Assembly: GCA_017744415.1 (NCBI GenBank)
Contig: JAGIBJ010000051.1
Span: 106,113-170,112 of the forward strand
Direction of reading: 5' to 3'
Length of the DNA: 64,000 bases
Source: Solirubrobacteraceae bacterium
Lineage (GTDB): Bacteria; Actinomycetota; Thermoleophilia; Solirubrobacterales; Solirubrobacteraceae
Shown here: piece after piece, positions 1 through 9,173 of the stretch
Position numbering within the stretch: the first letter of the stretch is position 1
Layout: each line of letters begins with the position of its first letter
Program-made: the position numbers and the translations under genes
Notes under the pieces: model-generated
What the model was told of the DNA's origin: nothing
The model's database searches: none
Seen by the model: only the letters and a program-made list of their open reading frames with translations

Positions 1-26
1 GCGCCGCGCCGGCGTTGAGGGCTCGC

Positions 27-1046
27 CTACAGCTCCAGCGTCAACCGGGGGCCCGCGGCGCGGGAGACGCAGATCATCATGCGGTCGCCCGCGGCCTGCT
101 CGTCGGCCGTGAGCACCGAGTCGCGGTGGTCGATGGCGCCTTCGAGCACGGGCGTCTCGCAGGTGCCGCAGGTGCCGGTCTCGCAGGACGAGAGGACGAG
201 CGCGCCCGCGCCGCGGCAGGCCTCGAGGACGGTCGTGTCCGGGGTGACGGTGACCACCTGGCCGGAGAGCAGGAGGTCGACCTCGAACGGCTCTTGCCAG
301 ACCGGCGCGCCGAGCTCGCGGGGCACGAAGCGCTCCATGCGGACCGCGCCGGGCAGCCAGCCGGCGGTACCGGCGGCGGCCTCGACGGCGTCCATCAGCG
401 CCTGGGGGCCGCAGCAGTACACGTCGGTGACGGGATCGGGCGCGGCGAGCTGGGCGGCGACGTCCATGCGGCCCGTCGAAGCGCTCGGGAAGAGCGCGAC
501 GCGATCCGGGAACTCGCGGGCGAGCTCCGCAGCGAAGGCCATGCCCGCGACCGACTTGCCCCCGTAGGCGAGACTCCACTCGGCGCCTCGGGCCGCCGCC
601 GTGCGCACCATCGGAAGGATCGCGGTGATGCCGATGCCGCCGGCGATGAAGCGGTAGCGCGGCGCGACCTCGAACGCGAAGTGGTTGCGCGGCCCTCTGA
701 TCTGCACCTGTTCGCCAGCGAAGAGCTCCTCGTGGATGCGGGTGGAGCCGCCGCGGCCGTCGTCCTCACGCAGCACGGCGACGCGGTAGCTCGAGCGGTC
801 GGCGGGATCGCCGCACAGCGAGTACTGGCGGACGACGTCGTCGCCGACGATGAGATCGATGTGCGCGCCCGGCTGCCAGAGCGGAAGCTCGCTGCCGTCC
901 GCTGCGGCGAGGGTGAACGCGACGATGCCAGGGACGAGCTCGCGGCGCTCGGTGACGACGAGCGTGCGCTCCTCTTCAAGATGTGCGGGGGTCACGCCGG
1001 GCACGCTAAGCCCCGCGGCGGCCGACGGTTTTGGACACGGGGCCAT
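27..1046 (-). CDS. VanB/PDR-type 2Fe-2S flavodoxin-like reductase (oxygenase reductase component)
   Basis: A 339-residue reductase of the phthalate dioxygenase reductase / vanillate demethylase reductase family. It should pass electrons from NAD(P)H through a flavin to a 2Fe-2S centre and on to an oxygenase in the cytoplasm. Order: flavin-binding barrel with RQYSLCGD (about 73-80), NAD-binding half with AGGIGITAILP (135-145) and the CCGP motif (211-214), then a C-terminal plant-type ferredoxin domain with the cysteine cluster SSCETGTCGTC (286-296) and a last cysteine near 326. The ATG at 1046 lacks a clear ribosome site; GTG at 1004 or 995 is possible and would widen the promoter gap. It diverges from the FAD oxidase. 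No oxygenase subunit is visible, so the partner may lie left of the window. Confidence 0.88.
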   Translation of the reverse strand: MAPCPKPSAAAGLSVPGVTPAHLEEERTLVVTERRELVPGIVAFTLAAADGSELPLWQPGAHIDLIVGDDVVRQYSLCGDPADRSSYRVAVLREDDGRGGSTRIHEELFAGEQVQIRGPRNHFAFEVAPRYRFIAGGIGITAILPMVRTAAARGAEWSLAYGGKSVAGMAFAAELAREFPDRVALFPSASTGRMDVAAQLAAPDPVTDVYCCGPQALMDAVEAAAGTAGWLPGAVRMERFVPRELGAPVWQEPFEVDLLLSGQVVTVTPDTTVLEACRGAGALVLSSCETGTCGTCETPVLEGAIDHRDSVLTADEQAAGDRMMICVSRAAGPRLTLEL

Positions 1047-1065
1047 ACGTGCCGTCGGGGGCTGC

Positions 1066-1079
1066 TGCAAACGTTTGCG
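1066..1079. promoter_or_regulatory. Palindrome resembling a LacI-family operator
   Basis: The segment reads TGCAAACGTTTGCG; its core GCAAACGTTTGC (1067-1078) is a perfect 12-bp palindrome with a central CG, the shape of LacI/GalR-family operators. It lies in the 36-bp gap between the divergent reductase and FAD oxidase, so one bound dimer could control both. No LacI-family gene is present in the window. Confidence 0.45.
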
Positions 1080-1082
1080 ACC

Positions 1083-2441
1083 GTGACCACGCAGGCGCTG
1101 CCGACCGCTGATCCGGATGCCGTCTACGCCCTCGCCTCGGAGCTGCGCGAGCTGCTCGGGCCTCGGCGCGCGACGATCGAGATCACCGCCCGTGAGAAGG
1201 CGTCCATCGACGGGTCGCCCCTCTCCCCCGTGATCGCCGGCCAGTACCCGCTCGGCCTCGCGGATCTCGTCGCGTTCCCGGCGAGTGCGGACGAGATCGC
1301 CGGGTGCGTCGCAGCAGCGGTGCGCCACGGAGTGCCGATCACGACCCGCGGCAAGGGCACCGGCAACTACGGCCAGGCGATCCCGATGCGCGGCGGACTC
1401 GTCCTCGATACGTCGAAGGCAGGCAAGGTCGTCAGCATCGAGGACGGCCTCCTCACCGCCGAGGCGGGGTGCCGAATGCTCACGATGGAGTCGGCCGCGC
1501 GCGAGGCCGGCCAGCAACTCTGGCTCTACCCCTCGACGCTGCAATCCACAATCGGGGGCTTCCTCGGCGGCGGCTCGGGCGGCACGGGCACGATCAAGCA
1601 CGGGCCGAACTGGGATGGCTTCGTCGCCGCGCTCGACGTCGTACACGCCGAACCCGACGCGCACCTCATCCATGTCGAGGGCGACGCCGCGACCGGCTAC
1701 CTGCACTCCTATGGCGTCGGCGGCGTGATCGCCCGGGCGACCGTGCGCCTCGAGCCGCTGCAGGACTGGACGTGCCTGTGGGCGAGCTTCGAGGACTTCC
1801 ACGATGCGTTCGCGATGGTGCGCGCGCTGCGTCAGCTCGAGCCTTTGCCGCGACTCGTGAGCGCCGATCCGCCGAAGCTCGTCGGCCCGATGCCGGAGAG
1901 CGCGGCGATGCCCAAGGGCCGCGCGAGCCTACGGACGATCCTCGATGCGTCGACGGTACCCGCAGCCCGCACACTGATCGAAGGCGCCGGCGGCACGATC
2001 CACGAGGAGCGCACCGATCCGGCCGCCCCGCTCGCCGTCAGCATGCTCAGCTACAACCACGGCGTGTGGTGGCTGCTCGAGAGCGAGCCCGGCCAGTGGT
2101 TCCACATCGAGGTCGCCGGAGAGGCGCTGATCGATCGCATCGACGAGGTGCACCAGGTGCTCCCGGGCGCGGTGCTCCACATCGAGGCAGGTCACACCGT
2201 CCCGATCGGGATGCTCGCCTGCCGCTACTCGGGACCGGACGACGTGCCGACCGTGATGGCGCGCCTCGCCGAGCTCGAGGTCGGCACCCACGACTGCCAC
2301 CAGTGGTACGTCGACCGGGAGGTCGAGCACGTGCGCCAGCTGGCACTCCGCACCGATCCGCGCGGGCTGCTCAATCCAGGAAAGTGGAAGCCCGAGGACG
2401 AGCCCGATCGCCCGCCGGCGAGCGCGTTCTACGGCTCGTAG
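1083..2441 (+). CDS. FAD-binding oxidoreductase (PCMH/VAO type)
   Basis: About 452 residues of the vanillyl-alcohol-oxidase-like flavoprotein superfamily. A PCMH-type FAD domain fills the N-terminal half: the FPASADEIAGCV segment, TTRGKGTGNYGQ (about 88-99) for the pyrophosphate, and TIGGFLGGGSGGTGT (about 156-170). The C-terminal half resembles the substrate cap, and the protein ends with the usual RGLLNPGKW-like segment. The substrate cannot be told. GTG 1083 is the only start that keeps the whole N-terminus; no Shine-Dalgarno is visible, so a leaderless message is possible. It is divergent from the VanB-type reductase and may act in the same catabolic step. Confidence 0.85.
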   Translation: MTTQALPTADPDAVYALASELRELLGPRRATIEITAREKASIDGSPLSPVIAGQYPLGLADLVAFPASADEIAGCVAAAVRHGVPITTRGKGTGNYGQAIPMRGGLVLDTSKAGKVVSIEDGLLTAEAGCRMLTMESAAREAGQQLWLYPSTLQSTIGGFLGGGSGGTGTIKHGPNWDGFVAALDVVHAEPDAHLIHVEGDAATGYLHSYGVGGVIARATVRLEPLQDWTCLWASFEDFHDAFAMVRALRQLEPLPRLVSADPPKLVGPMPESAAMPKGRASLRTILDASTVPAARTLIEGAGGTIHEERTDPAAPLAVSMLSYNHGVWWLLESEPGQWFHIEVAGEALIDRIDEVHQVLPGAVLHIEAGHTVPIGMLACRYSGPDDVPTVMARLAELEVGTHDCHQWYVDREVEHVRQLALRTDPRGLLNPGKWKPEDEPDRPPASAFYGS

Positions 2442-2485
2442 GCGTGGCTGGCGGCCACGGCCGCCGCCCCGCAGCGCGCGCGTCT

Positions 2486-4780
2486 TCAGCGCACGATCGA
2501 CAGGCTGAGCGTCCTGGCCGCCGACGCCCCCGCGGCATTCTTGGCGACGACCGTGAGCCGGTAGCTGCCGAGCTTGAGCGCCTTGCCCTTCACCTTGCCG
2601 CTGAACGCCACGGTGCTGCTGCCAGCCGCCGCGGTCGCGGTGATCGAGCCCGCAGCGATCGGCCGCTTGCAACTCTTCGCCTTGCGCAGCTTCGTCGTCG
2701 GCTTCACGCACTTGCCCTTGCTCGTCTTGCCCGCGACCAGACGCTCGATCGTGATGGTGAGCGTGGAGGCGGTCGAGACCGACACGCTGAGCGTGGTGCC
2801 CGTCTTCACCTTCTTGCTCGCGCCCTTCGGCCGCTTGCCGGTGCGCAGGCGGCTGCTCGCGACGGTGAGCTTGGTGAGCGCGGGTGCGGCGAGCGGGGTC
2901 GGCGTGGGGGCCGGGGCTGGGGCCGGCGTGGGGGCCGGCGTCGGCGTTGGGGTGAGCGCGGGGGTAGGCGTCGGCAGCGGCGCGTAGGGCGGCGGTGCGA
3001 TGCCGACGACGAGGCCGGACACCTGGTTCCCGATGCCGATCGGTCCGAGCAGCGTGGCGGCGCCCGTCGACAGATCGACGGTGTAGAGCTTCGTGGACCC
3101 GGCAGTCCCGGTCGCGAGGTAAGCCTTGCCGGTCGCCACCGTGTTGGGGGTCGCGACACTGATCTCCGCTGGGATGTCGAACCCGGTGATCGTTGACACG
3201 TCGAGGGCCGACCCGTTGAGCGTGATCGACGCGGGCGTCGTCTGGGTGCCGAGGTTCGGCGGCGACTGGATGTAGAGGCGATCGCTCGACGCGTCGACGG
3301 TGTAGAGCGTCGTTGCCGTGGCCCCGCCGACGGTGTCGGTGTAGCCGGCGCCGGCGAGCCCCGTCGCGCCGCTCGGCAGGCCCGAGATGTCGGCATCCGG
3401 GTTGACGTTGGCGGCGAGGGTGTCACCGTCGACCGGCGCACCCGTCAGCGGGTTGGCGCGCGCCGTCCACCCGACCGAGGTCACGATCCGCGCGCGGTCG
3501 GCCGTCGGGTTGATCGCGAAGCCGTAACCCGAGGCCGGGAAGTTGTAGGCCGCCCCGACCGCCGTCCGGTAGATGAGCTGGCCCGCGGCGCCGATCGCCG
3601 TGAGCACACCGGTCTGCGGGTCGAGGAGGTAGAGCGTCGCCTTCTCCGTCGACGCGTCGGCGCCGAGTGCGAGGAGCTGCCCGGTGCTCGCCCGGCGGGC
3701 GATCCCGACCAATTGCTCGCCGGCGGTCAGCCCGGAGACCGCGACCGATGTCGTGGTCGTGGGCGTGGCGGTGTCGAACCGCGCGAGGTTGCTGCCGATG
3801 AGCGCGAGCGCCGGGCGGCCGTGGCTCGCGCTCTCCCCCAGCACCGCGAGGCCGTGGATCCCGGGGCCGCCGTTGCCGATCGGCCCGAGGTCAGTCACGC
3901 CGCCCGTCGGAAGGTCGATGGTGACGAGCCGCGTCGTGGAGTCCTTGCGGACGGAGGCGTAGGCGATACCGGTGGCGGGCGTGTTGCTCACCGCCGGCGC
4001 GATGCCAGGGAGCATCGCGAGTCCTTTCACCGCGTTCACCGTGTATGGGCTCCCGCCCAGGGCGAGCGTCGTCGGGTTGGTCTGCGTGCCGGCGTTCGGT
4101 GGGTTCTGGATGTAGAGGCTGTCGGTCGCGGCGTCGAGCGTGTAGATCGTCGTCGTCACGGCGTTCGCGGCCGGCCGTGCGTAGGCGGCGGCCGACACGG
4201 TCGTCGTGCCGCCGTTGATCGGGCCGTCCATGTTGACGCCGGTGACGCTGCCTCCGGCCCCACCGAGATCACCGTCGACGGGAGCGCCCGTGTTCGGATT
4301 CACGCGGAAGTTCTGCCCGGCATCGTTGACCACACGGATCCGATCCACGGCCGGGTTGAACGTGACGCCCCAGTCGCCGCTGGACAGCGACACGGTCGAG
4401 AGGCCGTCGGAGTACTGGAAGGGGCTGCCGATCGCCGTGGCCGTGCCGTGGTCGGGAGACACGGAGTAGAGCTGCAGCGTGTTGACGCCGAGGTTGCCGC
4501 CAAGCGCGTAGAGACCGTTCGTCTGGGGGCGGATCGCGACGCCGAGGAGGCTGTCGCCTGCAGCGATCCCGGTCAGCGGCGTGGTGGTGGTCGTGCCGGG
4601 GGCGCGCAGGTCGAACGTGAGCAGAGCGTTGCCGTCGAGGGCGTAGGCGCGCTGGCCGAGGTCGTCGGCGCGGGCCGCGGGGGCCGTCGCGGCAAGCAGC
4701 AGCGCGAGCGCGGCCGTGGCGACGCATCGGGCGAGGGTGAACGGGTTCGGCGAGCGCATCGGCGCGAACGTACCTCGCAT
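2486..4780 (-). CDS. Secreted protein with two DUF4394 domains
   Basis: 764 residues. An N-terminal signal peptide (charged start, then ATAALALLLAATAPAARA) is followed by two tandem DUF4394 units of about 230 residues (roughly 40-290 and 310-600). Both units repeat the same phrases, for example LLGVAIRP / LVGIARRA and FAINPTADRARIV / VTFNPAVDRIRVV, the pattern of a beta-propeller-like extracellular fold. A Pro/Thr/Ala linker (about 605-640) joins a basic Ser/Thr/Ala-rich beta module with two cysteines to the end. Such C-terminal modules are common on secreted proteins of Solirubrobacterales. ATG at 4759 is an alternative start inside the same signal peptide. Function unknown; surface or matrix role inferred. 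Confidence 0.83.
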   Translation of the reverse strand: MRGTFAPMRSPNPFTLARCVATAALALLLAATAPAARADDLGQRAYALDGNALLTFDLRAPGTTTTTPLTGIAAGDSLLGVAIRPQTNGLYALGGNLGVNTLQLYSVSPDHGTATAIGSPFQYSDGLSTVSLSSGDWGVTFNPAVDRIRVVNDAGQNFRVNPNTGAPVDGDLGGAGGSVTGVNMDGPINGGTTTVSAAAYARPAANAVTTTIYTLDAATDSLYIQNPPNAGTQTNPTTLALGGSPYTVNAVKGLAMLPGIAPAVSNTPATGIAYASVRKDSTTRLVTIDLPTGGVTDLGPIGNGGPGIHGLAVLGESASHGRPALALIGSNLARFDTATPTTTTSVAVSGLTAGEQLVGIARRASTGQLLALGADASTEKATLYLLDPQTGVLTAIGAAGQLIYRTAVGAAYNFPASGYGFAINPTADRARIVTSVGWTARANPLTGAPVDGDTLAANVNPDADISGLPSGATGLAGAGYTDTVGGATATTLYTVDASSDRLYIQSPPNLGTQTTPASITLNGSALDVSTITGFDIPAEISVATPNTVATGKAYLATGTAGSTKLYTVDLSTGAATLLGPIGIGNQVSGLVVGIAPPPYAPLPTPTPALTPTPTPAPTPAPAPAPTPTPLAAPALTKLTVASSRLRTGKRPKGASKKVKTGTTLSVSVSTASTLTITIERLVAGKTSKGKCVKPTTKLRKAKSCKRPIAAGSITATAAAGSSTVAFSGKVKGKALKLGSYRLTVVAKNAAGASAARTLSLSIVR

Positions 4781-4926
4781 CCCGGCGTCACGCAGGAAAT
4801 TCGACGTTCGTCATCTAGTCAGGGGACGTGACCGGGTTCGGCACGTCGGAAAGGCGTGTGACATCCGGGGATGCGGCTTTCCTTCACTGTCGGGAAACCC
4901 CGCGCACGCCGATGAAACGGAGTGAG

Positions 4927-5832
4927 ATGGCCCGCAACGTCGACAGCACCACCCGTGAGGCCCGCGCCCTGCGTGGCGCCGGTGGCCTGCGCGGCGTGCG
5001 TCCGCGGACGGCGAGCCGTGGACGCGGCACCCGCGCGAGCTCCGGCCGCGGGCCTTCGCCGCGCGATCGGTGGGAGCGCGGGCCGCAGGCACCGGCGCGC
5101 GCGATCGACCGCGCCGAGTCGCTCGTGCTCGATGGTCTCGCCGGGCCCCTGCCGGCGCGTCTGCTCGCGCCCGCGAGCCGACGCAAGCTTCCGCTGATCC
5201 TCGCCTGGGGTGCGGGCGGCGCTTCGACCGCCGAGCTGCGCGCCGACGAGCGATGGGCGCGCGACCTGGCCGACCTCACGGGCGCCTGCGTGGTGCTCTG
5301 CGGCTACCGCCGGGCAGGTGATGCCGACCAACTCGCGGCCGATGCGGCCGCCGCCTTCACCGATGTGATCGCGCGCGCCGTCAGCTTCGGCGCCGATCCC
5401 GAGCTGATCGCGGTCACCGGCCGAGGTGTTGGTTTCCGGATCGCTGCGCGTCTCGCGGCCGAGGCCACCGCCTGGCCGGCCCTCCCCACTCCGCGTGCTT
5501 GCCTCGCGGTCGCGCCGGTCGCGGCCGCCGCCGCGGCCTTCCGCGAGGCGTTGGCGCTCCAGAGTGCGCCGCGCCCGCTGCATCCGCTGCGCCCGGGCAC
5601 GGAGGTGCGCACCCGCGATGGGCACCGCCTCGGCCAGGTCGGCGACGTGCGCGACGGCGACTTCAGCGTCTACCGCGGGCTCACGAGCGAGGAACTGCAC
5701 GTGCCGCTGCGGGCCGTCTACCGCGTGCAGGGCGCCGTCACGCTGAGCGCGGTCAGCACCGAGCTGATGCTGCGCGACTGGGGCCGCAGCGCCGCCGCCG
5801 TGGCGACGCTGCCGGACCCCTCGCGCAACTAG
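4927..5832 (+). CDS. Catalytically degenerate alpha/beta-hydrolase-like protein with C-terminal DUF2171 domain
   Basis: 301 residues. Residues 1-65 are Arg/Gly-rich and probably disordered. Residues 85-215 follow the lipase/esterase alpha/beta fold: LPLILAWGAGGAS (88-100) occupies the oxyanion HGGG position and AVTGRGVGFR (162-171) the nucleophile elbow. The G-x-S-x-G serine is glycine (Gly167), so hydrolysis by the usual mechanism is not expected. Residues 223-280 look like DUF2171, a PRC-barrel-like domain. ATG 4927 was chosen because GGAGTGAG precedes it; ATG 4912 in frame is an alternative. It may be a binding or scaffold protein. The fold call is by pattern only. Confidence 0.68.
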   Translation: MARNVDSTTREARALRGAGGLRGVRPRTASRGRGTRASSGRGPSPRDRWERGPQAPARAIDRAESLVLDGLAGPLPARLLAPASRRKLPLILAWGAGGASTAELRADERWARDLADLTGACVVLCGYRRAGDADQLAADAAAAFTDVIARAVSFGADPELIAVTGRGVGFRIAARLAAEATAWPALPTPRACLAVAPVAAAAAAFREALALQSAPRPLHPLRPGTEVRTRDGHRLGQVGDVRDGDFSVYRGLTSEELHVPLRAVYRVQGAVTLSAVSTELMLRDWGRSAAAVATLPDPSRN

Positions 5833-5840
5833 GGCGAAAG

Positions 5841-5861
5841 TCACGCGGCCATTCCGCGTGA
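5841..5861 (+). terminator. Short hairpin after the DUF2171 gene
   Basis: TCACGCGG (5841-5848) and CCGCGTGA (5854-5861) form an 8-bp perfect stem with a 5-nt loop, 9 nt after the stop. There is no T-run. Confidence 0.45.
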
Positions 5862-5949
5862 GCGCAGCACCCGCCGCCGGTGACGGGGACCGCACCGCCG
5901 CGGCTTTCCCCCTTGCGTTCTGCGCCACGCATTCGCATGATGAGCCGTC

Positions 5950-8907
5950 GTGGACCCTGCAACAACGAAAGCCGCTGACGTTGCCCTCGGCGTCGCAAGC
6001 CGCGCGGCCGAACCTCTCTGGCGAAAAGCAACCGGCGAAAACGACGTCGTCAAGCGGCTCATTGGTCAGGTCAAGCGCACGGCGGAGGCGAACCTCAACG
6101 AAAGCTACGAGTTCTGGGATTGGCACAAAGACAGTGCGCTGGAACCAATGCTCCGCCGCCTCGTCGAGGGCAGGGTGGCTGTCGACGATGGTCTGATCGA
6201 TCAGCTAGCGAAAGCAATCGCGGCGCGCATGACAAGGACGAGGGCCGAACGAGCTCTCGTCGTCGCCACGGAGCTCGCGCGCACCGTTGTACACGAATAC
6301 CCCGACGCACTGGCGGACCTGAAGGACCCGAGCTCGACAGCGTCAGCGACCCGCAAGCTTGATCGTCTCGAGGCGATGGTGGTCGAGAACGCGGCGGCAG
6401 CAGGGATCGCTTCGACGTCGAGACGCCTTCAGGACGCGATGCTGCGGGGTCCGATCGAGGCGATCGGCGGAGCTGACAGACTTGACCGAGCTGATCAACT
6501 GGAGGCCTCGGGGGATCTGTTGAAAGCCGCCGAGGTTAGGTTCGATCTCGCGGACGACCTCGCTACCGCGGGGATGCCTGAGCTCGCCGAGGACGTCGTG
6601 CAGAGCGGTGCCGACCTTGCTGTTCGGGCCGGCGAGCGGAAACTCGCCATCGCCAAGCTCGAAACCGTTGCGTGGGATCGTGTTGAACGCGGCAGCAGAT
6701 TGGCGATCAGCGCCGCCCACGCTCTGCAGCAACTCGGCAGTGCGGCCGCTTCGAGCATCGAAGCCGCGTCCAACTGGCCCGACGACTTGCCCTGGAACCT
6801 CGAGCGACTCCGCATCGCCACGAATGGAGATCAGTCGGACGACCGTGCGCGACTGGCGCTTCTCGAACTATGCCTACTGTCCGACGACCACGAGACCCTC
6901 GCCGAGCTCACTGCCGATACGTCGTGGAATCCGAGGACGGCCGAACTGGCGTCGGCGCTGGCCAAAGTCGACGCACTCGAGTTGGATCCCGCAGTTGACG
7001 ACGCGCAGGTCGATGCGGCGTGGCTCAAGTTGTCGACGTGGATCGATACTCGCCTAGACGATTCCGCCCAGGGTCTTGCATGGGCGCGACGGGGATATTC
7101 ACTTGGACACCGCGGCGACATCGAAGGGTGCGTCGCCGCCTACGAACGCGCGATCGCGGCTTGGCTTAAGGCGCCCGATGGGTTCGGGGCGGCTGCCGAC
7201 GCATTCTTCTCCCTAGCCAACGTGCAGAGTCGCGCAGGCCAGTTTGTCCCCGAGCTGTTCGAACGGTCGAAGGTCGCCCGCGCTCTACCGGACCACAAAG
7301 ACGAGCCTGTGACTGTTGCTCGGCAACTCCGCTGGCAGGCTGCCTCGTGCCAGCTCGACGGGGACATCGCGGACGCCCGCTGGTACGCCCTCATGGCCTG
7401 GCGTATCTACCGCAGCGTCGGCAGCCTGGAGGGTGAGCGCCTTGTAGGTCGACAGCTTGCGGAGGTCTACGCTGCAGGCAACGAGCCTGCGCCAGCGCTT
7501 CAGTTGAGCGCCATAGTCGGAGATCGCAAGGTTGCGGCAACGAGATGCACCGATGTACGGCAGGACCAACTCGTCCGGGCCTTGCCGTTTTCACGCGCTC
7601 CTTGGATCCGTGCCGTGAGCTATTCCGTCCTCGCGACGCTCGGAGCCTCAACGCCCAGAGAGCTTCTGGACGTCTGGGAACCCCATCTGATTGCAGACGC
7701 CTCGACTGATCTCGTAAATCTGATGTCACCGACCGATGCTCGCGCGGCGCGCGACGCATTGCCTGGCGTGTTCCTAGCGCTCACCGACCAGGGCCGACCC
7801 GAAGCCCTCTCACTGCTAGATGCCGAGATTGCGGAGCCTACCCACTTCACGTACACCGAACGTGCGGTTCAGGCGCTTCAGCACGCGACGGACCTTGGAC
7901 TCATTGATCGCAGGTCGGCACTTATCGACCTCCTCCTCGACGAGCGAGGTGCGGAACTAAACCTCGACCTGCATTGGTTCGGGAAACTAGCCGCAAGCGA
8001 GGAGTGGCGCGTCCGCTTCGTCGACTCGGCGGCAGACGGAAGCACCCGCGCGCTGAGCGTCCTAAGCCTGGGCCCGAGCGATGCTGAACTGCCAGAGTCA
8101 GTGACGGCCCATCTCGGTGCCCGCGTAGATCACTGGCTCGAAAGTCTTCGCCCCGATCCAGATGTTCGGGGTGTCCAGCGGTACGACATGGCGCCCGCGT
8201 ACGAACAACTAGCTGCCATGGCACGGTTTGTTGACGTCAAACGCCGGGAACGCGTCGAGGAAGTGCTCTGGAACGTTGTCGATGATCCCCGCCGGAGCGA
8301 GATCGAGCGAAGTTCCGCGCTCAACGGACTCGGAAACATGCTGTCTGCGATCAGCTCAACGAGGCGCACTGCGTGGCGTCCAAGGATCCAGGCGTACGCA
8401 GCGGGCAATTACGTACCCACAGATGCGGACCTGCCCGTCGGCGGGCCTTTTAGTCGTGTGCGAATCCAGACGGACGCGCTCGGACTGTTCGGAGCGGCGG
8501 CAATTCGCTTCTTGACACGTGAGAGCGACGGTCCCAAGGACGCACTTCGCGAGCTCGTTGAAGCGGCACTCGTCGCGACGAACACGAACGTTCGAAGGGC
8601 TGGTTGGCGAGCTATGGCCCAAGGTCTTAGCACGGCTGACCTGGAACCGGCCAACGGTCTCGTCGACGGCGATGCGGCGGTTAGAAAATCCGCGCTCGCC
8701 TGGTATGTCGCGAAATACCACCGGCCCGGCCTGGACCGCCTCGTACCGCTGCTGTCGGATCCTTCGCCGGCGGTCCGACTGCAACTCGCGTTCGAGGCCC
8801 AACGCCTAAACGCATTCGACGTCCTGATGGCACTCGCATGGCGAGATCCCGATGCCTACATCCGAATCTGGGCAAGCCAGAGACTGCGTTGCCTTCCGTC
8901 GTCCTAA
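5950..8907 (+). CDS. Large helical-repeat (TPR/HEAT-like) protein of unknown family
   Basis: 985 residues with no signal peptide, membrane segment or nucleotide-binding motif. The sequence is almost wholly amphipathic helices. Residues 1-150 resemble the all-helical N-terminal modules that precede NTPase cores in bacterial STAND proteins, but no P-loop follows. TPR-like helix pairs occur near 378-405 (GDIEGCVAAYERAIAAW) and on to about 520. HEAT-like repeats occupy about 870-985 (PAVRLQLAFEAQRLNAFDVL). The start is GTG 5950; no strong ribosome site is seen. Wobble positions are visibly richer in A/T than in neighbours, suggesting acquisition. It stands alone next to the SLATT/TIR-like pair. 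I do not recognise the family; a scaffold or sensor is a guess. Confidence 0.75.
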   Translation: MDPATTKAADVALGVASRAAEPLWRKATGENDVVKRLIGQVKRTAEANLNESYEFWDWHKDSALEPMLRRLVEGRVAVDDGLIDQLAKAIAARMTRTRAERALVVATELARTVVHEYPDALADLKDPSSTASATRKLDRLEAMVVENAAAAGIASTSRRLQDAMLRGPIEAIGGADRLDRADQLEASGDLLKAAEVRFDLADDLATAGMPELAEDVVQSGADLAVRAGERKLAIAKLETVAWDRVERGSRLAISAAHALQQLGSAAASSIEAASNWPDDLPWNLERLRIATNGDQSDDRARLALLELCLLSDDHETLAELTADTSWNPRTAELASALAKVDALELDPAVDDAQVDAAWLKLSTWIDTRLDDSAQGLAWARRGYSLGHRGDIEGCVAAYERAIAAWLKAPDGFGAAADAFFSLANVQSRAGQFVPELFERSKVARALPDHKDEPVTVARQLRWQAASCQLDGDIADARWYALMAWRIYRSVGSLEGERLVGRQLAEVYAAGNEPAPALQLSAIVGDRKVAATRCTDVRQDQLVRALPFSRAPWIRAVSYSVLATLGASTPRELLDVWEPHLIADASTDLVNLMSPTDARAARDALPGVFLALTDQGRPEALSLLDAEIAEPTHFTYTERAVQALQHATDLGLIDRRSALIDLLLDERGAELNLDLHWFGKLAASEEWRVRFVDSAADGSTRALSVLSLGPSDAELPESVTAHLGARVDHWLESLRPDPDVRGVQRYDMAPAYEQLAAMARFVDVKRRERVEEVLWNVVDDPRRSEIERSSALNGLGNMLSAISSTRRTAWRPRIQAYAAGNYVPTDADLPVGGPFSRVRIQTDALGLFGAAAIRFLTRESDGPKDALRELVEAALVATNTNVRRAGWRAMAQGLSTADLEPANGLVDGDAAVRKSALAWYVAKYHRPGLDRLVPLLSDPSPAVRLQLAFEAQRLNAFDVLMALAWRDPDAYIRIWASQRLRCLPSS

Positions 8908-9173
8908 CTCCGGGCACTCGGCCTGCGGAGCCGGATCAACCCCGCGAGGTCCGAGGGGACGGCGTGCCTCCGGCGCATCTGCCGGCGGCGAGCAGACGCT
9001 GAGCGAGGGGGTCATCAATTCCGGACGCGGCTCGGCGGAGTTCGTTGCAGCGGGAGCCGTCTACACAGTTCGCGGCGTCGAAACCGCGCCGCCGCCGCCC
9101 GCAACCTCACTCCGGACGGCGGGTCAACCCGGCGGCAGGGCCGGCGTGTGACCGACCCGCACCGCGGAGCCCG
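8908..9173. other. Intergenic, no gene seen
   Basis: 266 bp between the helical-repeat gene and the stop of tpiA. GC-rich, with no convincing reading frame, strong hairpin or T-run. Neither converging gene has an obvious terminator here. Confidence 0.5.

Noticed and set aside
27..1802. Long minus-strand frame extending the reductase upstream to 1802
   Set aside because: Its first 250 residues mirror the FAD oxidase in another frame; the reductase domains begin after 1046.
8852..9151. Possible 99-residue gene after the helical-repeat gene
   Set aside because: Gly/Ala/Arg-rich with no domain, overlaps the previous gene, no ribosome site.
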